From contig JAPFFX010000247.1 in assembly GCA_026645375.1 (NCBI GenBank), forward strand, positions 1 through 6,202: 6,202 bases of DNA. Direction: 5' to 3'. The notes under the pieces were generated by a model. The model saw only the letters and a list, made by a program, of their open reading frames with translations, ran no database searches and was not told the DNA's origin. Numbering within the stretch: position 1 is the stretch's first letter; the number at the start of each line of letters is the position of its first letter. The position numbers were made by a program, and so were the translations under genes. Shown piece after piece: positions 1 to 5,958 of this stretch. Origin of the DNA: Citricoccus sp. WCRC_4 (GTDB lineage Bacteria > Actinomycetota > Actinomycetes > Actinomycetales > Micrococcaceae).

Positions 1-1
1 G

Positions 2-904
2 GCCACAGTGCTTGCCGTCGCAGCCTCCCGGCGGGCGGGTGATGCGGTGTTCTGCCGGGAGACGGCATTGGCCCTCCACGGGATCAGCCTGTGGTCGTTC
101 CCGCGGGAGGTCAGCGTCAGGTCGGCACGCGCCGGATCGTCGGGAATCAGGAGACCGGTTCGAATGCCGGGCGCCCAGTGGGCTCCGTTCGTGGAGCGGC
201 ACCGGATGTGGCCGCAGGCGTGGCGGCCACTCCAGGGCGCGGACCGGGAGGGCGCGCCATCCGAGGAGCTGGTGCTGGCCGGAATCTCCATGAGGGTCGA
301 GTCCCTGGACCGGGCGTTGGCCGACACGATCCCCCTCATGGACCCCGCGGAGGCTGCGGCGGTGCTGGACGCCCTCCTGGCCGGTCGACCCTCCGGGCTC
401 AAGAACAAGCTCAAGAACAAGAGGGAGTCCACGCCGACCCCCTGGTCCAGGGAGGAACTGCTCGGCCTGCGGGGGCTCTGTACCTCGGCAGCCGCGACGG
501 AGCGCCTCCTGACGCGCGCACGTTTCGCCACTGGTGAGACCGAGTCGCTGGGGGAATCCGTCAGCCGAGTGGTGATCCGCGACCTCGGATTCGCCCCTCC
601 TGGCATGCAGCACCGGGTTCACGACGACAACGGTGCGCTGCTGGGCATCACGGACTTCTGGTGGGAGGGCGCCGGGACGGTGGGGGAATTCGACGGCCTG
701 GCGAAGTACCTGGGCCGGCGCAGCTACTCCGGACTCTCAGCGGAGCAGGTCATCGCCGAGGAGAGGCGCCGGGAGGACTCCATCTGCGATCAGGGGTTGC
801 GGATGGTGCGGTGGTTGACGGAGGACCTGCGAAACCCGGCGAAGCTGGAGGCGAAGTTGCGGCGAGCGGGTGTGCCCCGGCGGGGCGGCCGGCGTGTCAG
901 GTGA
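2..904 (+). CDS. AbiEi/DUF559-like hypothetical protein, 5' end outside window
   Basis: The frame is open to the left edge, so this is probably the C-terminal ~300 residues of a slightly longer protein. A GTG at 8 is a possible start but has no visible ribosome binding site. Numbering from that GTG, residues 14-26 (VFCRETALALHGI) match the 'vfS-eTAA-LHGl' segment that follows the winged helix in actinobacterial AbiEi-type proteins. Residues 96-108 (RVESLDRALADTI) match the usual 'vTsl.RTvvD' segment. The C-terminal half carries ESLGESVSR (179-187), TDFWW (215-219), VGEFDGLAKY (225-234), ERRREDSI (252-259) and MVRW (266-269). This is the Vsr/DUF559-like PD-(D/E)xK-type arrangement seen in many single-copy actinobacterial 'hypothetical' or 'type IV toxin-antitoxin AbiEi family' proteins. 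Its function is unknown, and no partner toxin gene lies in the window. A 12-bp tandem duplication encodes LKNKLKNK at residues 131-138. The family call is from memory of motifs. Confidence 0.75.
   Translation, partial: ATVLAVAASRRAGDAVFCRETALALHGISLWSFPREVSVRSARAGSSGIRRPVRMPGAQWAPFVERHRMWPQAWRPLQGADREGAPSEELVLAGISMRVESLDRALADTIPLMDPAEAAAVLDALLAGRPSGLKNKLKNKRESTPTPWSREELLGLRGLCTSAAATERLLTRARFATGETESLGESVSRVVIRDLGFAPPGMQHRVHDDNGALLGITDFWWEGAGTVGEFDGLAKYLGRRSYSGLSAEQVIAEERRREDSICDQGLRMVRWLTEDLRNPAKLEAKLRRAGVPRRGGRRVR
398..421 (+). repeat. 12-bp in-frame tandem duplication (LKNK x2)
   Basis: Two perfect back-to-back copies of ctcaagaacaag occupy 398-409 and 410-421. They are in frame and add Leu-Lys-Asn-Lys twice to the linker between the two halves of the AbiEi/DUF559-like protein. 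The segment is clearly richer in A than its surroundings. It is probably a recent slippage duplication in a tolerant linker. Confidence 0.85.
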
Positions 905-961
905 CGGGTGTCGGGTGACGGGTGACCGAGATGTCAGGTGACGGGTGACCCGGATGTCAGG
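897..961. repeat. 23-bp tandem repeat, about 2.8 copies, overlapping a gene end
   Basis: Two near-identical 23-nt units lie at 911-933 and 934-956 (2 mismatches). A 14-nt partial copy precedes them at 897-910 and a 5-nt start of another follows at 957-961. Each unit contains gtgacgggtg. The first partial copy includes the last codons and the TGA stop (902-904) of the upstream gene, so the array has grown at or into that gene's 3' end. Confidence 0.85.
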
Positions 962-1011
962 CCGGGATGGACATCTCCCCAGGTCCTCCCGGCCTGGTTT
1001 GTCCATCCTGG
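962..1011. terminator. candidate bidirectional terminator hairpin between convergent genes
   Basis: The arm ccgggatggac (962-972) pairs with gtccatcctgg (1001-1011) over 11 positions, one of them a mismatch or G-T pair. Inside the loop, ccagg (979-983) and cctgg (993-997) can form a second stem. The structure lies between a + strand gene ending at 904 and a - strand gene ending at 1078, where a shared terminator would be expected. Neither side has a true U-tract, which is common for actinobacterial hairpin terminators. Termination itself is inferred from position and pairing. Confidence 0.5.
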
Positions 1012-1075
1012 GATGACTGGCGCCCGTGATGACTGGCGCCCGTGATGACTGGCGACTGGAATGACCGGCGGCGTT
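1012..1075. repeat. 16-bp tandem repeat, four copies
   Basis: The units start at 1012, 1028, 1044 and 1060. The first two are identical (gatgactggcgcccgt). The third diverges in its last bases, and the fourth is more degenerate (aatgaccggcg then gcgtt). The shared core is RTGACNGGCG with an exact 16-nt period. The array stops 2 nt before the stop codon of the - strand lipoprotein gene. Confidence 0.85.
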
Positions 1076-1077
1076 CC

Positions 1078-1632
1078 TCAGCTGGATCCGGTGGTTCCGG
1101 TGGTCCCGGCGGCCCCGGTGGCCCCGGTGGTCCCGGCGGCCCCGGCCTGGGAGCCGATCATCCGGCCACCGCTGTTGAGCTGGAGGGCGCACAGCACCTG
1201 GCGGTCGCCCTCGGACCAGGACCCCGAGGACGGGGTGTACATGGTGTAACCGAGGTTCGAGTCCTCGGGGGTCGCGCCCGTGAAGGCGGTGAACTCCTCG
1301 CGGCAACCGGCGTCGGCGAGCCCGTGCACCCTCTCGTCTCCCGGCCAGGACGGCTCGTCGAGCTGGAACAGGGCATAGGCCTCCAGGTCATGGGCCACGG
1401 TGCAGGGCACCACCTCGACCGCGTAGAGGCTATCCGCGGTCGGCCGGTCGTAGCACTGGCCCGGGGACAGCTCGAAGATGCTCGTCTCCACCGCGGAGAC
1501 GGCGGGCGTGGGGGTGGAGGTCCCGACGACCTCCTCCGTGGCTCCCGGCCCACCGCACCCGGCGAGCAGGGTTGCGAGGGTGAGTGCCGCCGTCGGGACT
1601 GCCAGGGCGCGCGCGGGCCGGGGACGACTCAT
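1078..1632 (-). CDS. septum formation family lipoprotein
   Basis: The 184-residue product starts with a short basic N-terminus, a hydrophobic stretch at about 9-24 and a lipobox LLAGC (22-26). It should therefore be a lipoprotein anchored to the outer face of the membrane through Cys26. The mature domain matches the actinobacterial 'septum formation' family (Septum_form, PF13845 by recall): LSPGQC (55-60), VVPCTVAHDLEAYA (74-87), WPGDE (96-100), an AGC at 108-110 and SWSEGDRQVLC (138-148). Four cysteines (60, 77, 110, 148) could form two disulfides. The family name does not establish a direct role in septation. The C-terminal tail from residue 164 is seven Gly-X-X triplets made of Ala, Thr and Ser, encoded by a DNA repeat. 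The ATG at 1632 is chosen because the signal peptide follows at once, although its ribosome binding site is weak. The gene lies 133 nt after the MTHFR-like gene, with a hairpin between them. Confidence 0.85.
   Translation of the reverse strand: MSRPRPARALAVPTAALTLATLLAGCGGPGATEEVVGTSTPTPAVSAVETSIFELSPGQCYDRPTADSLYAVEVVPCTVAHDLEAYALFQLDEPSWPGDERVHGLADAGCREEFTAFTGATPEDSNLGYTMYTPSSGSWSEGDRQVLCALQLNSGGRMIGSQAGAAGTTGATGAAGTTGTTGSS
1088..1141. repeat. 9-bp repeat, six copies, encoding the Gly-X-X tail
   Basis: Six consecutive 9-nt units of consensus ccggyggyy run from 1088 to 1141, and 1142-1150 is a degraded seventh. Read on the - strand they encode Gly-Ala-Ala, Gly-Thr-Thr and Gly-Ala-Thr triplets at the C-terminus of the lipoprotein. 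The 9-bp period keeps the frame, so copy number can change without disrupting the gene. Confidence 0.85.
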
Positions 1633-1713
1633 GCCCCCACTCTACGGAGGCGACCGCAACCGTCCCTTCCCTCGCAGCAACAGCCCTCCCGCGGTGGCTG
1701 CCCACGCCATACA

Positions 1714-1749
1714 GCGCTGCCGCCGCCGGGATCCCGACGACGGCAGCGC
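1714..1749 (-). terminator. candidate terminator hairpin after the MTHFR-like gene
   Basis: The arms gcgctgccg (1714-1722) and cggcagcgc (1741-1749) form a perfect 9-bp GC-rich stem. The loop holds a second perfect palindrome, cgggatcccg (1727-1736). It begins about 16 nt beyond the stop codon of the MTHFR-like gene on the - strand and precedes the lipoprotein gene. No U-tract follows on the - strand, so intrinsic termination is probable rather than certain. It could instead act as an mRNA-stabilising 3' end. Confidence 0.55.
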
Positions 1750-1765
1750 ACCTGGGCGGTGGGGC

Positions 1766-2626
1766 TCAGTGCTTGCGCTGGTACTCCTCGATCCACTCGG
1801 CGGTCGCCTTCATGCCACCGAAGGTGTAGAAGTGCAGCTTCACGTCGCCGTGGTCCTCGGTCATGGCCGCGTCCAGGGAGGAGATCAGCTTCTCGGGGCC
1901 GGCGGTGCCCAGCAGGTTCGTGAGCGAGAAGCCGTACTTCTTGGCGATGCCCGCGGAGGTGGAGACGCCGAAGCGGCTGGCGTAGGTCAGCAGTCGCTTG
2001 ATGCCGGCCGGGCCGGGCACGCCCACGCGGATCGGCAGCTGGATGCCCCGGCGGCGGACCTCCTCGATCCACCGCACGATCGGGTCGACGTCGAAGCCGA
2101 ACTGGGTGAGGATCGTGCCGTTGAGCCCCTGCTCCTGCAGCGAGGCGTTCTTGCGCTCCAGGGCGTCCCAGAGCTGGGCGTCGGTGATGTCGGGGTGGCC
2201 CTCCGGGTAACCGGCGATCGAGATGTCCGTGAAGCCGTGGTCCTTGAACAGGCCGGACTGGATGACCTCGAGCGAGGAGGCATACGGCCCCATCGGCTCG
2301 GACGGGTCTCCGCCGACGGCGAAGGCGTGGGTGGTGCCGACCTGCTCCCGCAGGGCGGTGAGGAACTCGACGAGCTCCGCCTGCGAGGTCAGCCGGCGTG
2401 CCGAGATGTGCGGGACCGGGACGAAGCCGAGATCCCTGGCGGCGGTGGAGGCCTTGACGCGCATGGACAGGTCCTCGTTGCCGAGGAAGGTGACGTTGAT
2501 GCGGGTGCCCTGGGGGATGACGGAGGCGGCATCGCGCAGGGACTCGATGTCCTTGTCCTTGCCGGTCATCTCCAGCGAAGGCTCGGTCATGACGGTCTGG
2601 CGACCGGTGGCGGGGGTGGCGTTCAT
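1766..2626 (-). CDS. methylenetetrahydrofolate reductase, non-canonical MetF-like
   Basis: The 286-residue protein has the MTHFR TIM-barrel motifs in order. SLEMTGKD (17-24) corresponds to the 'FEFFPPK' strand, with Glu19 as the likely catalytic glutamate. PHISARR (72-78) replaces PHLT. VGGDP (104-108) replaces the usual RGDP. AGYPEGHP (138-145) parallels YPExHP, TQFGFD (174-179) keeps the substrate-contacting Gln, and VGVPGP (201-206) and HFYTFGG (265-271) follow. It should be a cytosolic flavoenzyme interconverting 5,10-methylene- and 5-methyl-tetrahydrofolate. The altered motifs place it in a divergent branch of the family. Some such proteins sit in C1-catabolic clusters (O-demethylation, glycine betaine/dimethylglycine use), so an oxidative role is possible; that is inference. 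The ATG at 2626 is preferred over Met13 because gaggaa precedes it by 5 nt. It is the first gene after the 22-bp operator-like repeat. Confidence 0.85.
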   Translation of the reverse strand: MNATPATGRQTVMTEPSLEMTGKDKDIESLRDAASVIPQGTRINVTFLGNEDLSMRVKASTAARDLGFVPVPHISARRLTSQAELVEFLTALREQVGTTHAFAVGGDPSEPMGPYASSLEVIQSGLFKDHGFTDISIAGYPEGHPDITDAQLWDALERKNASLQEQGLNGTILTQFGFDVDPIVRWIEEVRRRGIQLPIRVGVPGPAGIKRLLTYASRFGVSTSAGIAKKYGFSLTNLLGTAGPEKLISSLDAAMTEDHGDVKLHFYTFGGMKATAEWIEEYQRKH

Positions 2627-2655
2627 GGCATTTCCTCGGCGGTTCTCGGGTCTGC

Positions 2656-2674
2656 GGGCGCGACGGCGGCGCCC
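2656..2674 (-). other. small hairpin in the MTHFR-like mRNA leader
   Basis: On the - strand gggcgc and gcgccc form a perfect 6-bp GC stem with a 7-nt loop, about 20-25 nt upstream of the gaggaa ribosome binding site. It could affect leader folding. No conserved riboswitch core was recognised in the 2627-2713 leader. In GC-rich DNA a stem this size can arise by chance. Confidence 0.3.
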
Positions 2675-2709
2675 CGACGGTGGTCTCGATCACACTGCTG
2701 GAATCGACC

Positions 2710-2740
2710 CTAATATAACTATGGCGATAGGTATAGGGGT
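2710..2740 (-). promoter_or_regulatory. AT-rich promoter with 22-bp inverted-repeat operator
   Basis: At 2714-2735 the arms tataaCTAT and ATAGgtata are separated by ggcg. Eight of nine arm positions pair. The stretch 2711-2735 is the most AT-rich of the window and lies about 90 nt upstream of the MTHFR-like start. On the - strand tatatt (2717-2712) is a good -10 hexamer, though no convincing -35 is seen. A symmetric site overlapping a -10 is typical for a repressor. The regulator family cannot be named from the site alone, and no regulator gene is in the window. On the + strand tataac (2714-2719) could also be a -10, but it would read antisense into the TRIC gene. Confidence 0.55.
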
Positions 2741-2745
2741 GGCGC

Positions 2746-3471
2746 TCAGCCCGAGGCCTTGATGCCCCGATCCGCGTAGGGCGCGGTCCACCGATGGCGC
2801 AGGGACGCGACGCGGAACGCGAACACCGCGATCATGGTCAACCCCGCCGTCAGCACGTTGAACCACTCCAGCCACCACAGCAGGGCGGTCAGCGCTGCCC
2901 CGAACAGGGCGGGCACCGCGTAGAGGCCCCGCGGGTTGAAGATCTCGGGTACCTCGTTGGCCGTGACGTCCCGCAGCAGCCCGCCGACCACGGCGGTGGT
3001 CACGCCCAGCACGACGGCCATGACCGGCGTGATCCCGGCGGCCAGGGCGGTCCGGGTGCCGGTGACGCAGAACAGGGCGAGCCCGGCGGCGTCGAACACC
3101 AGCAGGGCGCGGCGCATCCGGTCCTGGCGGATGAGGCGGACGTAGACCAGGGCCGCGGCGAGCAGCGGTGGCAGCAGGTAGAGCGGATCGGAGAAGGAGT
3201 TCGGCACGTCCTCGTTGATGATGAGGTCCCGCACCACGCCACCGCCCAACCCGGCGAAGAAGGCCAGGAACATCGATCCGATGATGTCGAAGTGGCGCCG
3301 GGCGGCCAGCAGGGACCCGGACACCGCGAAGAAGAACACTCCGAGCAGGTCCAGGACCAGCAGCAGGGTGGGCAACGCGGACTCCAGTTGCTCGACCACC
3401 GGGTCCAGCTCGTTCGAGGGGGACGGAATCTCCGGTTCCACGCTCGCCCGCAACAGCGTCAGCGTGATCAT
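2746..3471 (-). CDS. TRIC-type (UPF0126) cation channel family membrane protein
   Basis: This 241-residue integral membrane protein has about seven hydrophobic helices, at roughly 34-56, 63-83, 97-113, 123-139, 147-167, 183-202 and 205-221. It shows the internal duplication of the UPF0126/TRIC family (PF03458 by recall). LDLLGVFFFAVSGSLLA and GLGGGVVRDL in the first half correspond to VFDAAGLALFCVTGT and VVGGLLRDVTANEVPEIF in the second. Bacterial TRIC proteins form trimeric monovalent-cation channels; older annotations called them putative glycine transporters. The ATG at 3471 is preferred because ggga lies just upstream with suitable spacing; a GTG directly before it (3474) is the alternative. 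The start is 19 nt beyond the purB stop, so the two genes are probably one transcript. About 20 extra polar residues precede the first helix. The ion and physiological role are not evident from context. Confidence 0.88.
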   Translation of the reverse strand: MITLTLLRASVEPEIPSPSNELDPVVEQLESALPTLLLVLDLLGVFFFAVSGSLLAARRHFDIIGSMFLAFFAGLGGGVVRDLIINEDVPNSFSDPLYLLPPLLAAALVYVRLIRQDRMRRALLVFDAAGLALFCVTGTRTALAAGITPVMAVVLGVTTAVVGGLLRDVTANEVPEIFNPRGLYAVPALFGAALTALLWWLEWFNVLTAGLTMIAVFAFRVASLRHRWTAPYADRGIKASG

Positions 3472-3490
3472 CACTGTTCCCGGCGCGCGA

Positions 3491-4966
3491 TCAGACGCCC
3501 CGCGCCAGCTCCTCGGCCAGCCCGGTGTAGGAGGCGGGCGTCAACGCCATGAGGCGAGCTTCGGCGTCGGGCCCCAGTCCCAGCCCGGCCACGAACTCGC
3601 GCATCCGCGCCCCGTCCACCCGCTGCCCGCGGGTGAGGTCCTTGAGTCGCTCGTAGGGGTTGTCCATGCCCTCGACGCCGGCGATCGCCTGGGCGCGCAT
3701 CACCGTCTGCACGGCCTCTCCGAGGACCTCCCAGTTCGCGTCCAGGTCCCCGGCGAGCACCGGCTCGGCGACCTTGAGCTGCCTCATGCCCTTGGTGACG
3801 TTGGACAGTGCCAGCACCGAGTGCCCCAGGGCCACGCCGATGTTGCGCTGCGAGGTGGAGTCGGTGAGGTCGCGCTGCCAGCGGGACTCCACCAGGGTCG
3901 CCCCCAGGGAGTCCAGCAGCGCGTTGGAGAGCTCGAGGTTGGCCTCGGCGTTCTCGAAGCGGATCGGGTTGATCTTGTGCGGCATCGTCGACGAGCCGGT
4001 GGCGCCGGCCACTGGGATCTGCGCGAAGTAACCGATCGAGATGTAGCTCCACACGTCCACGCAGAACCCGTGCAGGATCCGGTTGAACCGGGCGACGTCC
4101 GCGTACAGCTCGGCCTGCCAGTCGTGCGACTCGATCTGCGTGGTCAGCGGGTTCCAGGTCAGCCCGAGGTGCTCCACGAACGTGCGGGAGACCTCCGGCC
4201 AGTCCGCGTCCGGAGCCGCGGCCAGGTGCGCGGCGTAGGTGCCGGTGGCGCCGTTGATCTTGCCCAGGTACTCCTGCTGCTCGATCCGCCGCAGCTGCCG
4301 CTCCAGCCGGAACACGAACACGGCCATCTCCTTGCCCAGCGTGGTGGGCGTGGCCGGCTGGCCGTGGGTGCGGGAGAGCATGGGCACGCCCGCCGCGCTC
4401 GCGGCCAGCTCGCGGATGGTCCCGACGGCGGCCCGGGCGCCCGGGAGCCAGACGTCCAGCACCGCGTCGCGCACGCCCACGGCGTAGGAGAGGTTGTTGA
4501 TGTCCTCGGACGTGCAGGCGAAGTGCACCAGCGGGGTCAGGTGGGCCAGCCCGAGGCCCTCGAGCCGGCGGCCGATGTAGTACTCCACGGCCTTGACGTC
4601 GTGCACGGTCTTGGCCTCGATCGACCCCAGCTCGTCCACGCCCTCGGGGCCGAAGTCCGTGACGATGGCCCGCAACCCCGCCTCCTGCTCCGGCGTCAGC
4701 GGGGACAGTCCCGGCAGGACCTGGCGGTTGGCCAGGTGGATGAACCACTCCACCTCCACGTGGATGCGGTTGCGGTTCAGCGCGGCCTCGGACAGGTGGT
4801 CCGCCAGCGGCGCGACGGCGGCGCGGTACCGTCCGTCGAGCGGGCCCAGCGGGATGCCGGCGTCGGCCAGGGACTGGCGGGCCGGCGTCGGGCCCTGTGA
4901 TGCGGCGGGCGAACCCGCGGGGGTACCGGTGGCGGAGGCGGACTGCGGCGTGGAGGACTCAGGCAT
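3491..4966 (-). CDS. purB: adenylosuccinate lyase
   Basis: PurB cleaves SAICAR to AICAR plus fumarate and adenylosuccinate to AMP plus fumarate, two steps of purine synthesis, as a cytosolic homotetramer. The sequence follows the E. coli-type PurB closely: LDGRYR (43-48), HFACTSEDINN (148-158), SRTHGQPATP (198-207) with catalytic His201, GKINGATGTY (235-244), the fumarase/aspartase-superfamily signature GSSTMPHKINP (324-334) with its mobile-loop serines, RWQRDLTDST (362-371) and a complete C-terminus to LTPASYTGLAEEL. The ATG at 4966 is chosen because gggaga lies 9 nt upstream. An ATG at 4975 would sit directly on that site, and a GTG at 4990 has no site. From 4966 the protein is 491 residues, about 35 more than E. 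coli PurB. The excess is an Ala/Ser/Pro/Thr/Gly-rich N-terminal extension ahead of LADAGIPLGPLDGRYR. Confidence 0.97.
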   Translation of the reverse strand: MPESSTPQSASATGTPAGSPAASQGPTPARQSLADAGIPLGPLDGRYRAAVAPLADHLSEAALNRNRIHVEVEWFIHLANRQVLPGLSPLTPEQEAGLRAIVTDFGPEGVDELGSIEAKTVHDVKAVEYYIGRRLEGLGLAHLTPLVHFACTSEDINNLSYAVGVRDAVLDVWLPGARAAVGTIRELAASAAGVPMLSRTHGQPATPTTLGKEMAVFVFRLERQLRRIEQQEYLGKINGATGTYAAHLAAAPDADWPEVSRTFVEHLGLTWNPLTTQIESHDWQAELYADVARFNRILHGFCVDVWSYISIGYFAQIPVAGATGSSTMPHKINPIRFENAEANLELSNALLDSLGATLVESRWQRDLTDSTSQRNIGVALGHSVLALSNVTKGMRQLKVAEPVLAGDLDANWEVLGEAVQTVMRAQAIAGVEGMDNPYERLKDLTRGQRVDGARMREFVAGLGLGPDAEARLMALTPASYTGLAEELARGV

Positions 4967-5040
4967 GGCCCACATTCTCCCATGCGCCACGGAGCGGACA
5001 CGGTCTCTGCGCCACCTGCGGGATCGGTCATGCTGTGGAC
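4967..5040. promoter_or_regulatory. divergent intergenic region between purB and the hydrolase
   Basis: This 74-nt gap separates the divergent starts of purB (4966, -) and the alpha/beta hydrolase (5041, +), so both promoters must lie here or inside the opposite gene. I see no convincing -10/-35 pair on either strand and no strong palindrome. The motif gcgccac occurs twice in direct orientation (4984-4990 and 5010-5016). The purB ribosome binding site is at 4976-4981. Confidence 0.4.
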
Positions 5041-5958
5041 ATGGCGAGGAGATCGAGGTTCGGATGGCCCTGGGGACGCAAGGCCGGGAGCGGAACGGCT
5101 GGCGCCGAATCCGTGGACGGGTTCTCGGACGGGCTCGTGGACGAGTCGCGGTGGGCCGACGTGCGGGGACTGAGGCTCCACTACCGCGTGGTCGGCCGCC
5201 CCGGCGGAACTCCGCTCGTGATGCTCCACGGGCTCCTGGGGCATGCCCGGGAGTGGGACCCGGCGGTGGCGGAACTGGCGGCGGCCCACGAGGTCTGGGT
5301 GCTGGACCAGCGCGGGCACGGGCTGAGTGACTGGGCCGAGGACTACGCGCGGTCCACCATGGCCGAGGACCTGATCGCCTGGCTGGAGGCGGTCGGCCTG
5401 GAGGAGCCCGTCGTGATCGGGCATTCGATGGGGGCCACCGTGGCCCTGCTGGCCGCGGCGCGTCGGCCTGAGCTCTTCGGGCGACTGGTCATCGCCGACA
5501 CCGCGCCGAAGACCGCCGACGGCCAGCTCCAGGCCTGGCTGCGCGAGTACCTGCAGGAGCTCGGAACCGCGTCCTACGGCACGGTGGCCGAGGCGCTCAC
5601 CCTGCGCTCCGGAGGCCCCAGGGCCCGTCCCGAGCTGGCCCGCCGGTCCGTCGAGCAGAGCCTGGTGCGCGGCGACGACGGCCGGTACCGCTGGCGCTTC
5701 GACGCCCAGGGGCTGGTCGGATCGCTCGACAGCGTCGACCCGTCCGTGCTGTGGGAGGCCATCGACGCCATCTCCTGCCCGGTGCTGCTGTTGCGCGGTG
5801 AGCACAGCCTCGAGCTGTCCCCGGAACTGGCCGAGGAGATGGCGCGACGCCTGGGTGACGCCCGGCTGGGCACGATCGCCGGCGCCGGCCACGACCTCGC
5901 GCTCGAGAACCCCGAGGGGGTGGCGCGGGCCGTGCTGGACTACCTCGCGGAGGGCTGA
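5041..5958 (+). CDS. alpha/beta hydrolase, YbfF-like esterase
   Basis: The 305-residue alpha/beta-hydrolase has MLHGLLGH (61-68, oxyanion-hole HG), VLDQRGHGLSD (87-97), the nucleophile elbow GHSMG (127-131, Ser129) and GAGHDLALENP (281-291, His284). The catalytic acid is most likely Asp153 in VIADTAP, after strand 6. In E. coli YbfF the Ser (89) and Asp (113) in IDIAP have the same 24-residue spacing, and the GGNS-type loop here reads RGEHSLELS (252-260). A cap region covers about 156-235. It probably hydrolyses acyl or thioester bonds in the cytosol; the substrate is unknown. The basic, Trp-containing N-terminus (about 35 residues) precedes the fold and is not a clear signal peptide. The ATG at 5041 has no good ribosome binding site, and a GTG two codons earlier (5035) is possible. 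Upstream in-frame starts would overlap purB and are unlikely. Confidence 0.88.
   Translation: MARRSRFGWPWGRKAGSGTAGAESVDGFSDGLVDESRWADVRGLRLHYRVVGRPGGTPLVMLHGLLGHAREWDPAVAELAAAHEVWVLDQRGHGLSDWAEDYARSTMAEDLIAWLEAVGLEEPVVIGHSMGATVALLAAARRPELFGRLVIADTAPKTADGQLQAWLREYLQELGTASYGTVAEALTLRSGGPRARPELARRSVEQSLVRGDDGRYRWRFDAQGLVGSLDSVDPSVLWEAIDAISCPVLLLRGEHSLELSPELAEEMARRLGDARLGTIAGAGHDLALENPEGVARAVLDYLAEG

Noticed and set aside
2..904. Complete toxin-antitoxin or abortive-infection module
   Set aside because: Only the antitoxin-like/nuclease-like protein is seen and no AbiEii-type toxin follows; the next gene is convergent. Such single genes are common and unproven as defence in actinobacteria.
1012..1075. 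Possible CRISPR array
   Set aside because: The repeats are only 16 bp, directly abutting, with no unique spacers and no cas genes. It is a simple tandem repeat.
1478..2713. Long + strand open frame opposite the MTHFR-like and lipoprotein genes
   Set aside because: It spans two genes and their gap on the other strand, has low-complexity composition and no motifs. It is a composition artefact.
2627..2713. Riboswitch in the leader of the MTHFR-like gene
   Set aside because: No SAM, cobalamin, glycine or THF riboswitch core was recognised. Only one small GC hairpin is present.
2714..2735. Inverted repeat as a terminator for the upstream TRIC gene
   Set aside because: The stem is almost all A-T outside its 4-nt loop, so it would be a weak RNA hairpin, and no U-tract follows. 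An operator fits better.
3215..4900. Very long + strand open frame opposite purB
   Set aside because: The - strand frame is a full, motif-complete PurB. The opposite frame has no recognisable domain and is open only because GC-rich third positions remove stop codons.
5041..5958. Hydrolase apparently lacking the catalytic acid in the loop RGEHSLELS
   Set aside because: The acid is explained by Asp153 in IADTAP, which matches the position and 24-residue spacing of YbfF-type enzymes. The triad looks complete.
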